Below, piece by piece: positions 24,071 to 34,800 of a stretch of DNA of 64,000 nt. The stretch spans positions 29,378,501-29,442,500 of the forward strand of contig NC_088787.1 in NCBI RefSeq assembly GCF_949628265.1, read 5' to 3'. The notes under the pieces were generated by a model. That model saw only the letters and a program-made list of their open reading frames with translations. It made no database searches and was not told the origin of the DNA. The translations under genes and the position numbers were made by a program. The first letter of the stretch is position 1. Each line of letters begins with the position of its first letter. This DNA comes from Cloeon dipterum (taxonomy: Eukaryota; Arthropoda; Insecta; Ephemeroptera; Baetidae).

Positions 24071-24644
24071 CTCCCACATAGACATCTGAGCCGCTCGCAT
24101 TTTGATCGGCGGTTGGCTTTCCGGCTCCGAGCCATCAATACAGACATCGGCGGCTGGCTGGCAAAATTTCATCGGCTCGGCTGGCTTTTGCAGCCAGCTC
24201 ATGTGCTTTTTAAGACTGCATAACTAAAAAATCGCAACTAACAACTAACGCGATGCGTAACACGCTGTAAACTGCAGCGATCGAAAAAACCCGCATTTTT
24301 CCGGAAAAAACAAACTGCATTGCTAAAAAATATTTTAGAGTTTTTTTTTAACGAAATTTTGCGATTTTTTTCTGAATCACATGCATTTTTTATAGAACTT
24401 AAAAAATGCTCATGATGCTGGATGACCTAAAGTAGGGATTTTTAAAAAATCGGTGGGTTAATTCCTCCGAAAGACCGAAAATTTTAACACTCAACAGTCA
24501 TCATAATTTTCCAAAATTTCTGACTTTTGACACGGAATGTGACCTTTTTTGGGTTTTTCGTAAAAATGCAGAAAAACTTAAATCTGGAGGATTTTACCGC
24601 TGGTATTATACGCAAAAAATAGTGGTTAATTTTTGCACATTTTT

Positions 24645-24925
24645 TTGCTCTTTTTATCCCTGTCCGAGGACCGGAGGACCGGGAAGGGCGCGCACTGCAC
24701 TAGCACGAATGCTGAAACCCGGGTGCCAATAACACCGCGAACGGATAACATGGGCGCACCAGGCCGCACAGGGACCCAGACCACTCAAGGGCCACTTGCC
24801 TCCGCACCAAGGACTGCATTGAAACGCTAGACATTCGTCCCGTGAAGCCAAATCACGGATGCTGGAAAGGTGCAAAGCAGCAAGTAGCGAGTCGGCGCCG
24901 GTGCGCCTCCCAGCCCGTTGAGCAA
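24645..24925 (-). repeat. Interspersed repeat, copy 2
   Basis: The longest of three copies in the window. It shares GCTCTTTTTATCCCTGTCC, GGGCGCGCACTGCACTAGC, AATGCTGAAACCCGGGT and ACCGCGAAC with copy 3, and AAAGGTGCAAA..CAGCAAGTAGCGAGT with copy 1. The minus strand ends in GGGATAAAAAGAGCAAAAA, suggesting a retroposed element read on the minus strand. The minus-strand frame shared with copy 3 includes GFSIRASAVRA, so it could be the 3' end of a coding retroelement rather than a SINE. I do not recognise the family. Confidence 0.6.
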
Positions 24926-25393
24926 TTTGAGCAATTCGAGTCACTAAACTAACCACTTTTTGCCATTTCTGACATTGGGTAGCCAGTATTAGATCTCCGA
25001 ACTGCTCAAATACATCTCATTGCTTTGACACTCTTGAGAGTGCCTTAAAAATGCGAGCCAACATTGAAAAATTGGGGAACCCTGGTAAGGGAGAAGGAGG
25101 TAAGCTAGCATCGTGTGTGCACGCAATAATCTGTCTCTGCTGTATTCCTGCCTCCGGGCGTTGTTTCAGGTTATTTGGGCCGGCGAGCCCACTGGCGAAG
25201 CTTTTTATCGCCCCCGCCGACCTTGTCGCGCGGAGGCGACCCTGAATACTGCCCAGTCGATTGGAAAATAGCTAAATTAGTTTTCCCATTGACGTAAGCC
25301 CAATCGCTGGTGGAATTTATAGAGAGATGTTGTATAGAAGTGACGAGGATTCCATGATACACCCTAGGGAGCAGCGCTGAATTTGGTCGACCA

Positions 25394-25958
25394 CCTGGAC
25401 CCTTTCAAATGCCAGAGATGCCACCCTCTTTGTGTTTTTACTGCGACAAGGCTGGCCGAAAGAATGCTGTATTTTTCAGATGCAACGATTGCCTGCTGGA
25501 ATTCCACAGAACGTGCCTTCGCAAATTCACAAAAATGAGCGAGAAAGAGGTTAATGAATGCAAGAAGAAGAATAATTTCAGCTGCTGGTCATGCTCGTTG
25601 CCAATGCTAAACGATTCCTGATGCTGCAACAACCACCAGCACGCACCGAACTCGGCCAGTGTGTGTTTGATTATCGAGTTGTCGCTTTTTGGAATGCTGC
25701 ACCACCCGCATTGAAAGACTGTACGGCGGCACAGTTTCCTTCCAAGTGTAAGGCGTATGTGAGTGAGTGTTCCTAGTGCTGCTTAATTCCCCTCCTGACC
25801 AGGCCCATTCCGGCTCTGCCCTCCCGGGTAGAGTTTTAGCGAGATGTTTGCCAGGAATGGTGCCTTTTCTCACTATGTGCTTTTTTAAATTATATTGACA
25901 AACTGTTTTTTAACATGTATGTAAATTTTACGGTGAGAATAAACAATCAATCAATCAG
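25394..25958 (+). mobile_element. Internally deleted CR1/L2-type LINE fragment
   Basis: A frame at 25409-25621 encodes a PHD-like zinc finger (CFYC, CNDC, H-x2-C, CWSC), as found in ORF1 of CR1-group LINEs. In another frame, 25591-25776 encodes QCVFDYRVVAFWNAAP and a short FPSKCKAYV block, the typical C-terminal end of non-LTR reverse transcriptases. An AATAAA and a tetranucleotide tail (CAAT)n follow at 25938-25958. An ORF1 finger directly joined to the last part of ORF2 means the polymerase and endonuclease are missing, so it cannot move by itself. The clade is inferred from the finger and tail. Confidence 0.6.
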
Positions 25959-26460
25959 CTATAAGTATGCTATAAAATGGACGACAAAGTAATGTTAAAA
26001 TTAAGTTTTTTGTATTACATTTTTGTTTTTCCTTTCAAATGGCCATAATTTAAGTTTATATTTTAGGAATGAATAAGCAATGAAATTTTAAGATAAAAGA
26101 AGCGAATTAGGTGGGAAATCAGTTTTCATATTGGAAAAACACGTTGCGAACAGGGTTCGCCAATTTCACAATGCGCAAAAAATCAGCTGGCAACAAACCT
26201 ACAGTTTTGGGGTCTCCCGCATTTTTCAGAGTTTAACCCCTAAAAAGTCATATTTCGCGCCGTAAAAAGCTGAAATTTTGGAAAATTGCGATGATCGAAG
26301 AGTTAAAATGTTCAGACTCTTAGTGAAACCATCAGTGGCTTTTATACTGATTTTGTAAAAATCCCTGTTTTTGGTTATCCATTATGAGAATTTTCCATAT
26401 AAATGTATGTTTTTTAAAAAATGCTCAAAATTCACCAGTTGCTTAAACCCTAAGTGTTCG

Positions 26461-26823
26461 AAGCCGCCAACAGATGGCGCCACCGTAGATTTTCGATTTT
26501 AAGGCACTTCCGCTGCGATTTCAGACTCAATCTAGTGCGTTCTTCAATTAATTTGCTATTTTTTGACGTGCTGAAAACCAAAATTGGTTCAGCCAATCGC
26601 CGTAGAATCGTGAAAAACTATTTTTTGAAATAAAAAAATATTTTCCAACGTTTCTACGGCGAATGGCTGAACCGATTTTGGTTTTCAGCACGTCAAAAAA
26701 AGAAAATTAATTTAAAAAAGCAAAGTAGCTAGATTGAGTCTGAAATCGCAGCGGAAAAGCCTCAAAACCATTTAAAATAAAATTTTTAAGAAAGTCTGTG
26801 GTTGCGCCATCTGTTGGCGGCTT
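26461..26823. repeat. Large palindrome inside the transposon
   Basis: Two inverted arms of about 170 bp: left from AAGCCGCCAACAGATGGCGC at 26461, right ending GCGCCATCTGTTGGCGGCTT at 26823. Inner matches include CGCTGCGATTTCAGACTCA and GACGTGCTGAAAACCAAAAT. The arms meet near 26640 with almost no loop. It could be a separate foldback element or the core of the surrounding transposon. Confidence 0.75.
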
Positions 26824-27212
26824 AAATAACTAAAGGTTTATGCAACTGGTCAATTGCAGAAAAAACGCTTAAAACAGTTTTTTGCACATTGGGGTTTTTT
26901 CCGAAAAAATGCGGTTTTGCGGAGGAAAAATGCGGTTGCGAGTTACATAAATTTGCAACTCACAAGAAAAACAGCGTTTTTTAAGACAGTCGACTTATTG
27001 AGTACGAACTACTTGAGAAAAAATTTCCATGAAACAGAGAACGGCGCAAAATTTTTTTTTAACTTTGGGGCACGTGAAATGAAAAATGGGTGGCTGGCTG
27101 GCTTGCGCGGCTCAGCCGGCTGAGCCGATAAAAAAGGTCGGCGGCTGGCGGCTCGAGAAAAGGACCGGCTGAGTCGGCTGGCGCGGCGCGGCGCGGCTGG
27201 CTCAGATGTCTA

Positions 27213-27555
27213 CTCCCACAATATCCAGATATTTTTTGTTAGATACCATTGAACCATTGAGAAGGCCGATCGAGAAAAAAATGTCTAATTTTTCAGTTGA
27301 AATAAAATGCAGCGTCTCTTCTGTCGTGACACTACTCAGCCTGAACTGCCCTATCGCGCGAGCCTGCAAACACAAAGCGCGGCGCGCGCGGCCGCTCCGT
27401 TTTATGTACAAAATTGGCCTTGTGGATCTTGCGTCGCGCCTTGGGTCTGCAGGCGCTCGTTGGGGCAGTTCAGGGTTCAGGCCGAGTAACTTCACGACAG
27501 TCTCTAAACACGATTTTTTTTTAAAGGCGGCCACTCGAGGTTGTGTTCATGATGG
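27213..27555. other. Spacer, no gene
   Basis: Between the transposon and the next inverted-repeat element. It contains a very CpG-rich patch at 27350-27480, with open frames on both strands that match nothing I know. Confidence 0.4.
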
Positions 27556-27940
27556 CAATAAATTAAACCAGGCTTCATCCTCGTTGCAAAAAAATTGTCG
27601 TGTTAATCTCTCGACTATAGTTTCGACGTCATCCAGTACGTCCTAATCATGAGTAAAAAACAACAAGCGTATATTGAACAAAGGGGTGGCTTAGAATTTT
27701 CACATTTGGCCTTTGGAGCTTGGCTCAATTGCCTCATGAATAGGTGGGTGATATTTATTAAGAAGTGTATGGAATTTTCGTGTCGCGATTTTTTGTAATT
27801 TTAAAATGTGACATTAGATATTGTATTGATTTTAATTGTTTTTACTCATGATTAGGACGTACTGGATGAAATCGAAACTATAGTTGAGGGATTAAAACGA
27901 CAATTTTTTTAACAAGGATGAAGCTAGGTTTAATTTATTG
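27556..27940. repeat. 385-bp element with 100-bp terminal inverted repeats
   Basis: The left arm (27556-27657, beginning CAATAAATTAAACC) and right arm (27838-27940, ending GGTTTAATTTATTG) are inverted copies over about 100 bp, sharing GGCTTCATCC-type, GACTATAGTTTCGA-type and CCAGTACGTCCTAATCATGA blocks. The 180-bp middle is unique and non-coding. A fragment of the same end lies at 19466-19490. Non-autonomous element of unknown family. Confidence 0.7.
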
Positions 27941-28789
27941 TCACTACTAATTTTTTTACTGAAGCGCACATGTATTACAAGTAAAGTTTTACTATTAAAT
28001 ATGAAATAATAAATAAATTTAGTATTTCTTATCTCCTTGTACATTTTACAGAATTACATTCGAATAAAAATTAGGGGTAGAGATCAAAAGAATATAAATT
28101 TACACATTATAATGAAAGAAAAAATATCACAGCTAGCCTGTGTTGTACTTACTACGTTTCTTGCTGCACCTAACCGAAAACTAAATTGAAAATGTATGGG
28201 TGAGCTCCTTTTAAAGGCTCATTCTACCTCCCCCACTCCCCTAATTGCTTCCCCATTTCTACCACATTCTTGCCTTTCCCATTCAAAAATTCCGATCCTG
28301 TGTGGTCTCTCCTTTTCTGTTGTTATAAGGGTTATTCTTATTGCCACTATTCCCTGGGTAGCGGGTGCTCCTACAAAAATGGTCGGCTATATCCCTTTTC
28401 TCGCTCAGTTTTGCACCATTTGTCTTGATTAACATTAACAGCTCCATGTGCCAGCTTTTCCATTCCTTTACTTGATATATTGTATTTACAGAGGTTGTTC
28501 TCAAAGTGTTAAACGTCAATATTGTCGATAAATTTAAATAACGGTGATTTATTTTATGCTGTATTTTTGCTTGATTTTTTGTGACTTGCATTATTTTCTT
28601 GGTGGTGTTATTTGATCATGAAAAATAATCCACCAAATTAAGACGAAGCATACAATTACAGCATAAATAGCAATGCGGTAACATTACAATTTTCCTTAGA
28701 GAAAACAACCTTCAAAAACTATTGGCAGCGGAAGGAAGGAAAAATTTTTGTTTTGACCAGATGCAGCCATCCAGTGACATACGAAGAAA
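27941..28789. other. AT-rich spacer, no gene
   Basis: No exon, RNA gene or repeat end that I can support. Open frames at 28196-28591 lack any recognisable motif. Confidence 0.4.
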
Positions 28790-29780
28790 ATCATTAGAGA
28801 AAAGGGACACCCAGAAATTCTAGAAAAGGTAGATCACTGGGGAAATAAATAGCTACAATAACAACCCCCCACGTGGCTATGAAAGCGTGGGAAGGACCAA
28901 AATCAACACGACTAACAATAATAAGAAGAGAGCCACCCGCGCAAGCATGAACAAACTTGAATTCTAACTCTCTGGCTCATGTATTCTCAGGCTGCAAACC
29001 AGAAAAACTTAAGGATAGCAGGAAATTTACTGTATAAATATGAAAAACATGTGGCTAGCACTCCTTGAGCCCTTCGGGACTCCTGACGGGCACTTGCACC
29101 TGCCCTTCAAGCAACTCAATAAGCGACCCGCTGACGCCCCCAAAATTTACGCTATTTTAAAGTGTTTTATTTAAATTTATCTACAGGCTGGATTGAGGTT
29201 CTGATTCTGACTTAAATAAATAGTATATATGCCTCCCGCGACGGAATGCGCCGATTGCTCGGGTTTTGCGTCGAAATTCGCAACTCTGCCAATTTTTGTA
29301 AACACGGAAATAGGGAACGGGTTCGGTGAAGGAAGATAATCATAAGAGAAAAGGGACATCCGGAATGTCCAGAAAAGGTCAATCGCTGGAAAAATGGCTA
29401 CCAACAACAACACCCTCACAGCTGCCTGTGACAGCGTGGGACTAAATCAACAACACGAACAATAAGAAGAGAGAGACCTGCCACTGCCAGCATGAGAATT
29501 GAAACTCTTATTCCATCTAGCTCATGAATTTGGGCTTCTACCAGAAAAACTTAAGGAGAGCAGGAAATTTACTGAATTAATATGGAAAACAATAAGTGGC
29601 TAGCGACCCTGCCGTGGGCCCTTCATCTACGGGCTGGATTGAGGTTCGGAGTTCTGACTTAAAAATACTCCTCCTGCGACGAAACGCGTCGATTGCACGG
29701 GTTTTGCGCCGAAATGCGCAACTTTGCCGATTTTTTTACACACGGGAAGATAGGGAAGGGGTTCGGTCGAGGGGGTCCTA
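28790..29780. repeat. Two diverged tandem units of about 450-550 bp
   Basis: Unit 1 (about 28790-29335) and unit 2 (about 29339-29780) share the same ordered blocks: AGAGAAAAGGGACA, AGAAAAGGT, AACAATAA..AAGAAGAGAG, CAGAAAAACTTAAGGA, AGCAGGAAATTTACTG, CTGGATTGAGGTTC and GCGCAACTTTGCC-type sequences. A shorter third copy of the middle part is at about 36690-36770. No coding potential; probably a transposon-derived tandem duplication. Confidence 0.6.
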
Positions 29781-30463
29781 TATATGGGCTTGATTCATAA
29801 AATGTTTCGGCTCAGAGGAAGACTTCGGTACTCCGGCCGTGGCCTGCAAAGGGCGTGGTGAAACTCAATTCACTTGTTTGAGAATTATTTGGTGTGCCTC
29901 TCGGAACACACACACGCTCTCCAAATTGAATTTGATCTTTTGCGGTTTCTCTCAAAATTGGCACACGCTCGGCAGTTAACCTCATTACTTTAGGTTCAAA
30001 GTAATTTTTATTGCGGATCAGCAGAGCAACTATACATGCCCCATACATTCCCACATCAAAAAAAAAAAAACATAACAAACCATTTGTTTTAATAACAGAG
30101 GGAAAAATAAAATCAGTCGGTCAGTTCGGTATTCAGCAAAAAATATTTGGATAACTAACGCATCTGCTCATTTCCTGTTTTTCAGACTAGTGGATCGCTC
30201 TCTACATTTTTCTCCCAATCCTTTTCGTTCTGTTTCCCTCACCTACCTGCGTTTTCCCCGTCGGATTTCTTTTCAATTCTATCTGCCATGACAAAGCATG
30301 ATCTGCTTTTATACATTTCAAGATAAATGTTGGCTTTTGACTTCCCGCCCCTTTCAAAACACAAAACGAGCATGACCGTTCTAAATAAACATTCGCCCTT
30401 AAGGGATGCGCATCATACAGGGAGACACCGCGCTTCTCACGATCCTTTCAAAAAAAAAAAAAA
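29781..30463. other. Spacer, no gene
   Basis: Contains two poly(A) runs (about 30058-30070 and 30449-30464) and short open frames with no recognisable product. Confidence 0.4.
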
Positions 30464-30610
30464 ATTGTTTTTGCTCTTTTTATTCCTGTCCGAGGACCGG
30501 GAGGGGCGCGCACTGCACTAGCACGAATGCTGAAACCCGGGTCCCAAATAACACCGCGAACAGATAACATGGGCGCACCAGAGGCCGCACAGGGACCCAG
30601 CCCACTCATT
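30464..30610 (-). repeat. Interspersed repeat, copy 3
   Basis: Same family and orientation as 24645-24925, with the minus-strand end GGAATAAAAAGAGCAAAAA followed by A/T homopolymer. Similarity is strong from GCTCTTTTTATTCC to about CACAGGGACCCAG near 30600 and then stops, so this copy is shorter. Confidence 0.6.
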
Positions 30611-31811
30611 CGGCCGTGTTTAAGTAAAGTATAAGAGGGTCGAAAAGCAAGCAATCGTGTCAAAATTAAACAAGAACTATAAAAAAATCCCAAAATTAGA
30701 TGCTTGTGAGCTGGCAATATGACCGCCCGTGTGCGCGTCTTGTAGCTCACCGCGAGTGCAAACCCCACGTAAGATGAGCAATATGTTAACTCAGCGGAGG
30801 AGCCAAAAAAGGTGACGGCGCCGTGAAAACCATAAAAAGCAGGTCTCAGGTCGTGCGACCTGAGGAAATTCGGTGACAGGCGATGGTGAAAAATCGTCGC
30901 TCGGGTATCGCCAAATGTGCTGAAAAGCATTCAAAACAGGCCTCGTAGAGGATCTCAGGTCGGGGTACCCTGATAAAGGTCGTTAGGGTTTCTCTAGTAC
31001 AAGTCTAAAAAAGACCTATCCGATGAGCGGTCGAATTTTAATAGCAAGAAAACAATTTTTGCGAAGGCAATAAACCGTAAAAAAAATCAATTTTAATTTA
31101 TCTGGGCTTAAAAAATCTCAAAAATCGGATTCCAGACCAGCATTGGACCTACGATTGCGATGAAACAAACAGTTATGAACCCATTCTGGATCCCTGTGCG
31201 GAAAAAATCGCGAATTTTCGATTTCCCATGCTTTCCATAATGGAGAGTATACTTGAACAACGTTTTTTAAAGTTAAAAACCTATCTCCTCCTTTAGCTTG
31301 AACTAAACTATCTTGGCTTATATTTGGAATTGAAAGATCCTAGATATAAGTTCCAAGTCGACACTTCAACTATTTTTGTGAATTTTTGCCCTGGACCGGA
31401 GATATGGCCGGTGAAAGTCGGAAGATGTAAAAAATCCACTCTTTACACTCCACAAAAAAACCCTGACGGATATGAATATACAACTTACACAAAACTTATC
31501 TAGCTCCGATGGCTAGGCGGAATATCTGGGGGAAATCAGATTTAGTTTTTATTTAACATATTTGTCTGGAAAAAATTTGTAATAATTATTCAAAAAATGG
31601 TCCGAATTTGAAAATCAGCACACGGACGGACATGCCCCATCGAGGGGCATCCACTGGTGCCAAAATAAGCGCAGTCCGGCTGTATTATACATATAAGTAT
31701 ATACATAGTTGGAGCTTTATAAAAAAAATACACAAGCAAGCTGCAGATTGATTTTCTTTTTACTTTCAGACCAAAATGATCTAAAAATAATAATATATAA
31801 AAGCAATATTC
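30611..31811. other. Spacer, no gene
   Basis: Between repeat copy 3 and duplication unit B. No supported gene, RNA or repeat. Confidence 0.4.
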
Positions 31812-34800
31812 AACCAATCAGTTTCTGTGGTTTCTGCTTCAAAATGTTATCAATCTTTCATTAGAAGCGCACTGCAAACATTGAAGAATCTATATGAACC
31901 AAAAGCCAATTAATTTTAATGAATTTAGTAACTGTCACAAAAAGTAATGGGGGTTCAATTTTACAATAGAGTTAAATGTGATATAGAAAACCAAACAAAT
32001 ATATTTAGAATAGTCGATCAAATTTTTAATGTAAAATATATACAATAAATGCATCACCTTTCATTTGACTTTTCGTTGCATTTTACATTTCTAAAGCACC
32101 AAAATTAATGAGGACGCAAACTACAAGATTAAGTCTCATTTCAAGAGATTTGTAAGCAACATGACCAATAGATTTATTTTTTCCTACGTTTAACAGATAC
32201 AAAAATAAATAGTATATCTCCAGACGATTTTCTGTCATTTACTTTAAGTGGATTAATCCAGTGACATTATTTGTGAATGATTTAAAATTTGTTGGCTTTG
32301 ACGTATATGGTATTTTAAGTTCATTGCTTAAAACACTTAAACGATAACAATTTACTAAGTGCAACATTCAAAAGAGATTCAAGTTTTAAAACAAGCTCTT
32401 TTTACCAAAGGTCAGTTTTTCATAGCAGATTGATATCTCTTGACGAGATCTATATTCAACAGTGAATGACTTGTGACTGAGAAACTTTTTCATGAACTTA
32501 AATAAGACTGTGCTTCTGCATAAATAGAGCCAAGTGTGGCAAAAAGTTGGCTATTACTCAATCCTCAAGTTTACAACAAGAATTTTACTGATTTTCATGG
32601 TACAACATTTAAAAAATCAAAACGATTGAAACAGCGCATTAAAAACGCACTGTCCTTCATCTAATGCGCTGGAAGTCTTAAAGAAACAAGAAAATTTAAA
32701 ATAAAGTCTAGCGTTTTTTATAAAATATAAGTGAAAAAATGAGCACGTTAAAGGCACTTTCAATGGCGGTAAGCGATGGCACCTTGGAATGGCGAGAGTT
32801 GGAAACATGTGACGCATCTACCACTGCAAACTTTCAGGGTACTCGCCAGTAAGGCAGGCGGTGCAGTGACCAATGTTCGCGTCATCCTTGTTGGCAATGT
32901 TTTGCCTCACTGCTTGCACCAATCCGTCCACCGACAAATACTCAAGACTGTCCGCACCTGGGGACAAATAAACCAGTGAAAAAGAGCTTGCTAAGGTCAA
33001 TCAGAAGTGAGAGACGTACCAACGTGCTTGGCCAGGAGAGGCGGGCTCAGTTTGTTGGCGATCAGTTCTTCTGAGGTAGGAATGTTGATTCCCATGTAGC
33101 ACGGGTGTTTCAAGGGCGGAGACGCTATGCGGATGTGCACCTGCGTGGAACAGTACAAATATTCATTTGGAAAAAAATTACGAAGAGGCGATTGTTTTGC
33201 GAGAGCTTAAAAATCAAATTATTGCATACCAGTATTGTGGATATAGAAAATAAGGGAATAACAATAATTAAGGAAAATCAAATACTTACTTCTTTGGCTC
33301 CTGCATCTCTGAGAAGTTTAATTATAGGTCCGATGGTGTTTCCTCTGACAATAGAGTCGTCAATCAGGATGATCCTCCTGCCTTTAACATTTTCAGAAAG
33401 GGCTCCAAACTTTTTAGCCACGCCTAGCTGTCTCAGTCGGGTGCTTGGCTGGATGAAAGTGCGCCCAACATAGCGGTTCTTGCACAGAACTTCACCAAAC
33501 GGAATCCCAGACTGAAATTTACAATTCAATATAAAAAGCTTGTTTCCAAACCATGTTACCAAAAAAAACACGATTGAAAAAAAGAAATTCACATTTAGGA
33601 AAAAAGTTATATTGTCTGATTAGCGAACAACTTTTAAACTTAAATAGGCATTTCTTGGGAATAATTTCGAATAAATAGTAAATTAAGAAAAAATGATGGA
33701 ACGTAAAACCCTTTTATACACTTTTTGGAGCAGTGTTTGACAAAAGGGCAATGAATTGACAAAGTGACTTTCCTGTGGCTGTTTCCAGAAAGCTCCAACA
33801 AAGATTACGGGGAAACTTAAATCCTGAATTCCAATTTAATTAAAGCATTTTATGCTCTACATAAAAAAACCTTAAAATATTATAGACAGGAACTCCGCCA
33901 AAAAAAAAAATCACTAAAAAAACTATAAAATGATGTTTGCTTAGATTTTAAAAGGTTAAAAATGTCCAATCATTTTAACAATGACGTTCTTGAATTGATT
34001 TTTTTTTACCAGGAGCGTTCAAAATTTTAAAGTTGCACATTTAAAGTAGCTTATTAAGATATTTACACTACTGTTAAAATATCCCTTAAAATTCCAAATT
34101 TGTGCATTTTTAATGGCCAAAACGAGTCATATTCTATCTAGAAAAATGGAATGTAATAAATTAATATTGCGGTCATGCTGGAAAGATTTGTATATAATTT
34201 TCGGAGGGTTCTCAAACATTAAAAAAAATTGCACGGTATTTCTAAAAACCAGTCGTAAAAATAACTAAATAGTTTTTGGCAAACCTTGCTTTTGAACCGT
34301 TAAATTATTACCTCTTGGGCAAATCCATGAGCTGCAGCAGTACCAGACTCAGGCACAGAGCTCACCAAGTCAGCCTCCACGTAAGTTTCCCTGGCCAGCA
34401 TCCGGCCGCATTGCATTCGGACGGAATACACCATTTGGCCTTAGAGAAGATCAGAAATAATAAATAAAAAAATGACTACGATTTCACTATATTTTGTACC
34501 TTCAAAAATACTGTCAGAGCGGGCAAAGTAGACATATTCAAAGATGCAGAAGGCTTGCGGCTTATTGTCAGGCCTGTCAACAATGCATACTGTTCGCACG
34601 CCCTCTCTGGTCATCTCCACAATTTCGCCAGGAAGAACCTCTCGTTCGTAGCGCGCTCCAATGGAGAGGAAGCCGCAGGACTCGGAGCTGATCACCCAGC
34701 CCTCAGCATCTCCACTCGTGCCACCGTTGGTCAAAGCTGAGCGTCAAAATAAAGGGTTAGACTATGGTGCAGAAAATTCCATTGATTGCATACTTGACGT

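Larger units (their letters stand above)
24079..27212. mobile_element. 3.1-kb DNA transposon with 8-bp target duplication (hAT-like, non-autonomous)
   Basis: Both ends carry the same 14-bp terminal inverted repeat, TAGACATCTGAGCC. The 8-bp word CTCCCACA flanks both sides exactly (24071-24078 and 27213-27220). Eight-bp duplications are characteristic of hAT, P and a few other cut-and-paste superfamilies; hAT is my best inference. Subterminal zones (24110-24200 and 27080-27205) are packed with GGCTGGC and CGGCT words, as if repeated transposase-binding sites. No transposase frame is visible. The interior holds another interspersed repeat, a shortened LINE and a large palindrome, listed separately, so the element is a composite or nest. 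Confidence 0.8.
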
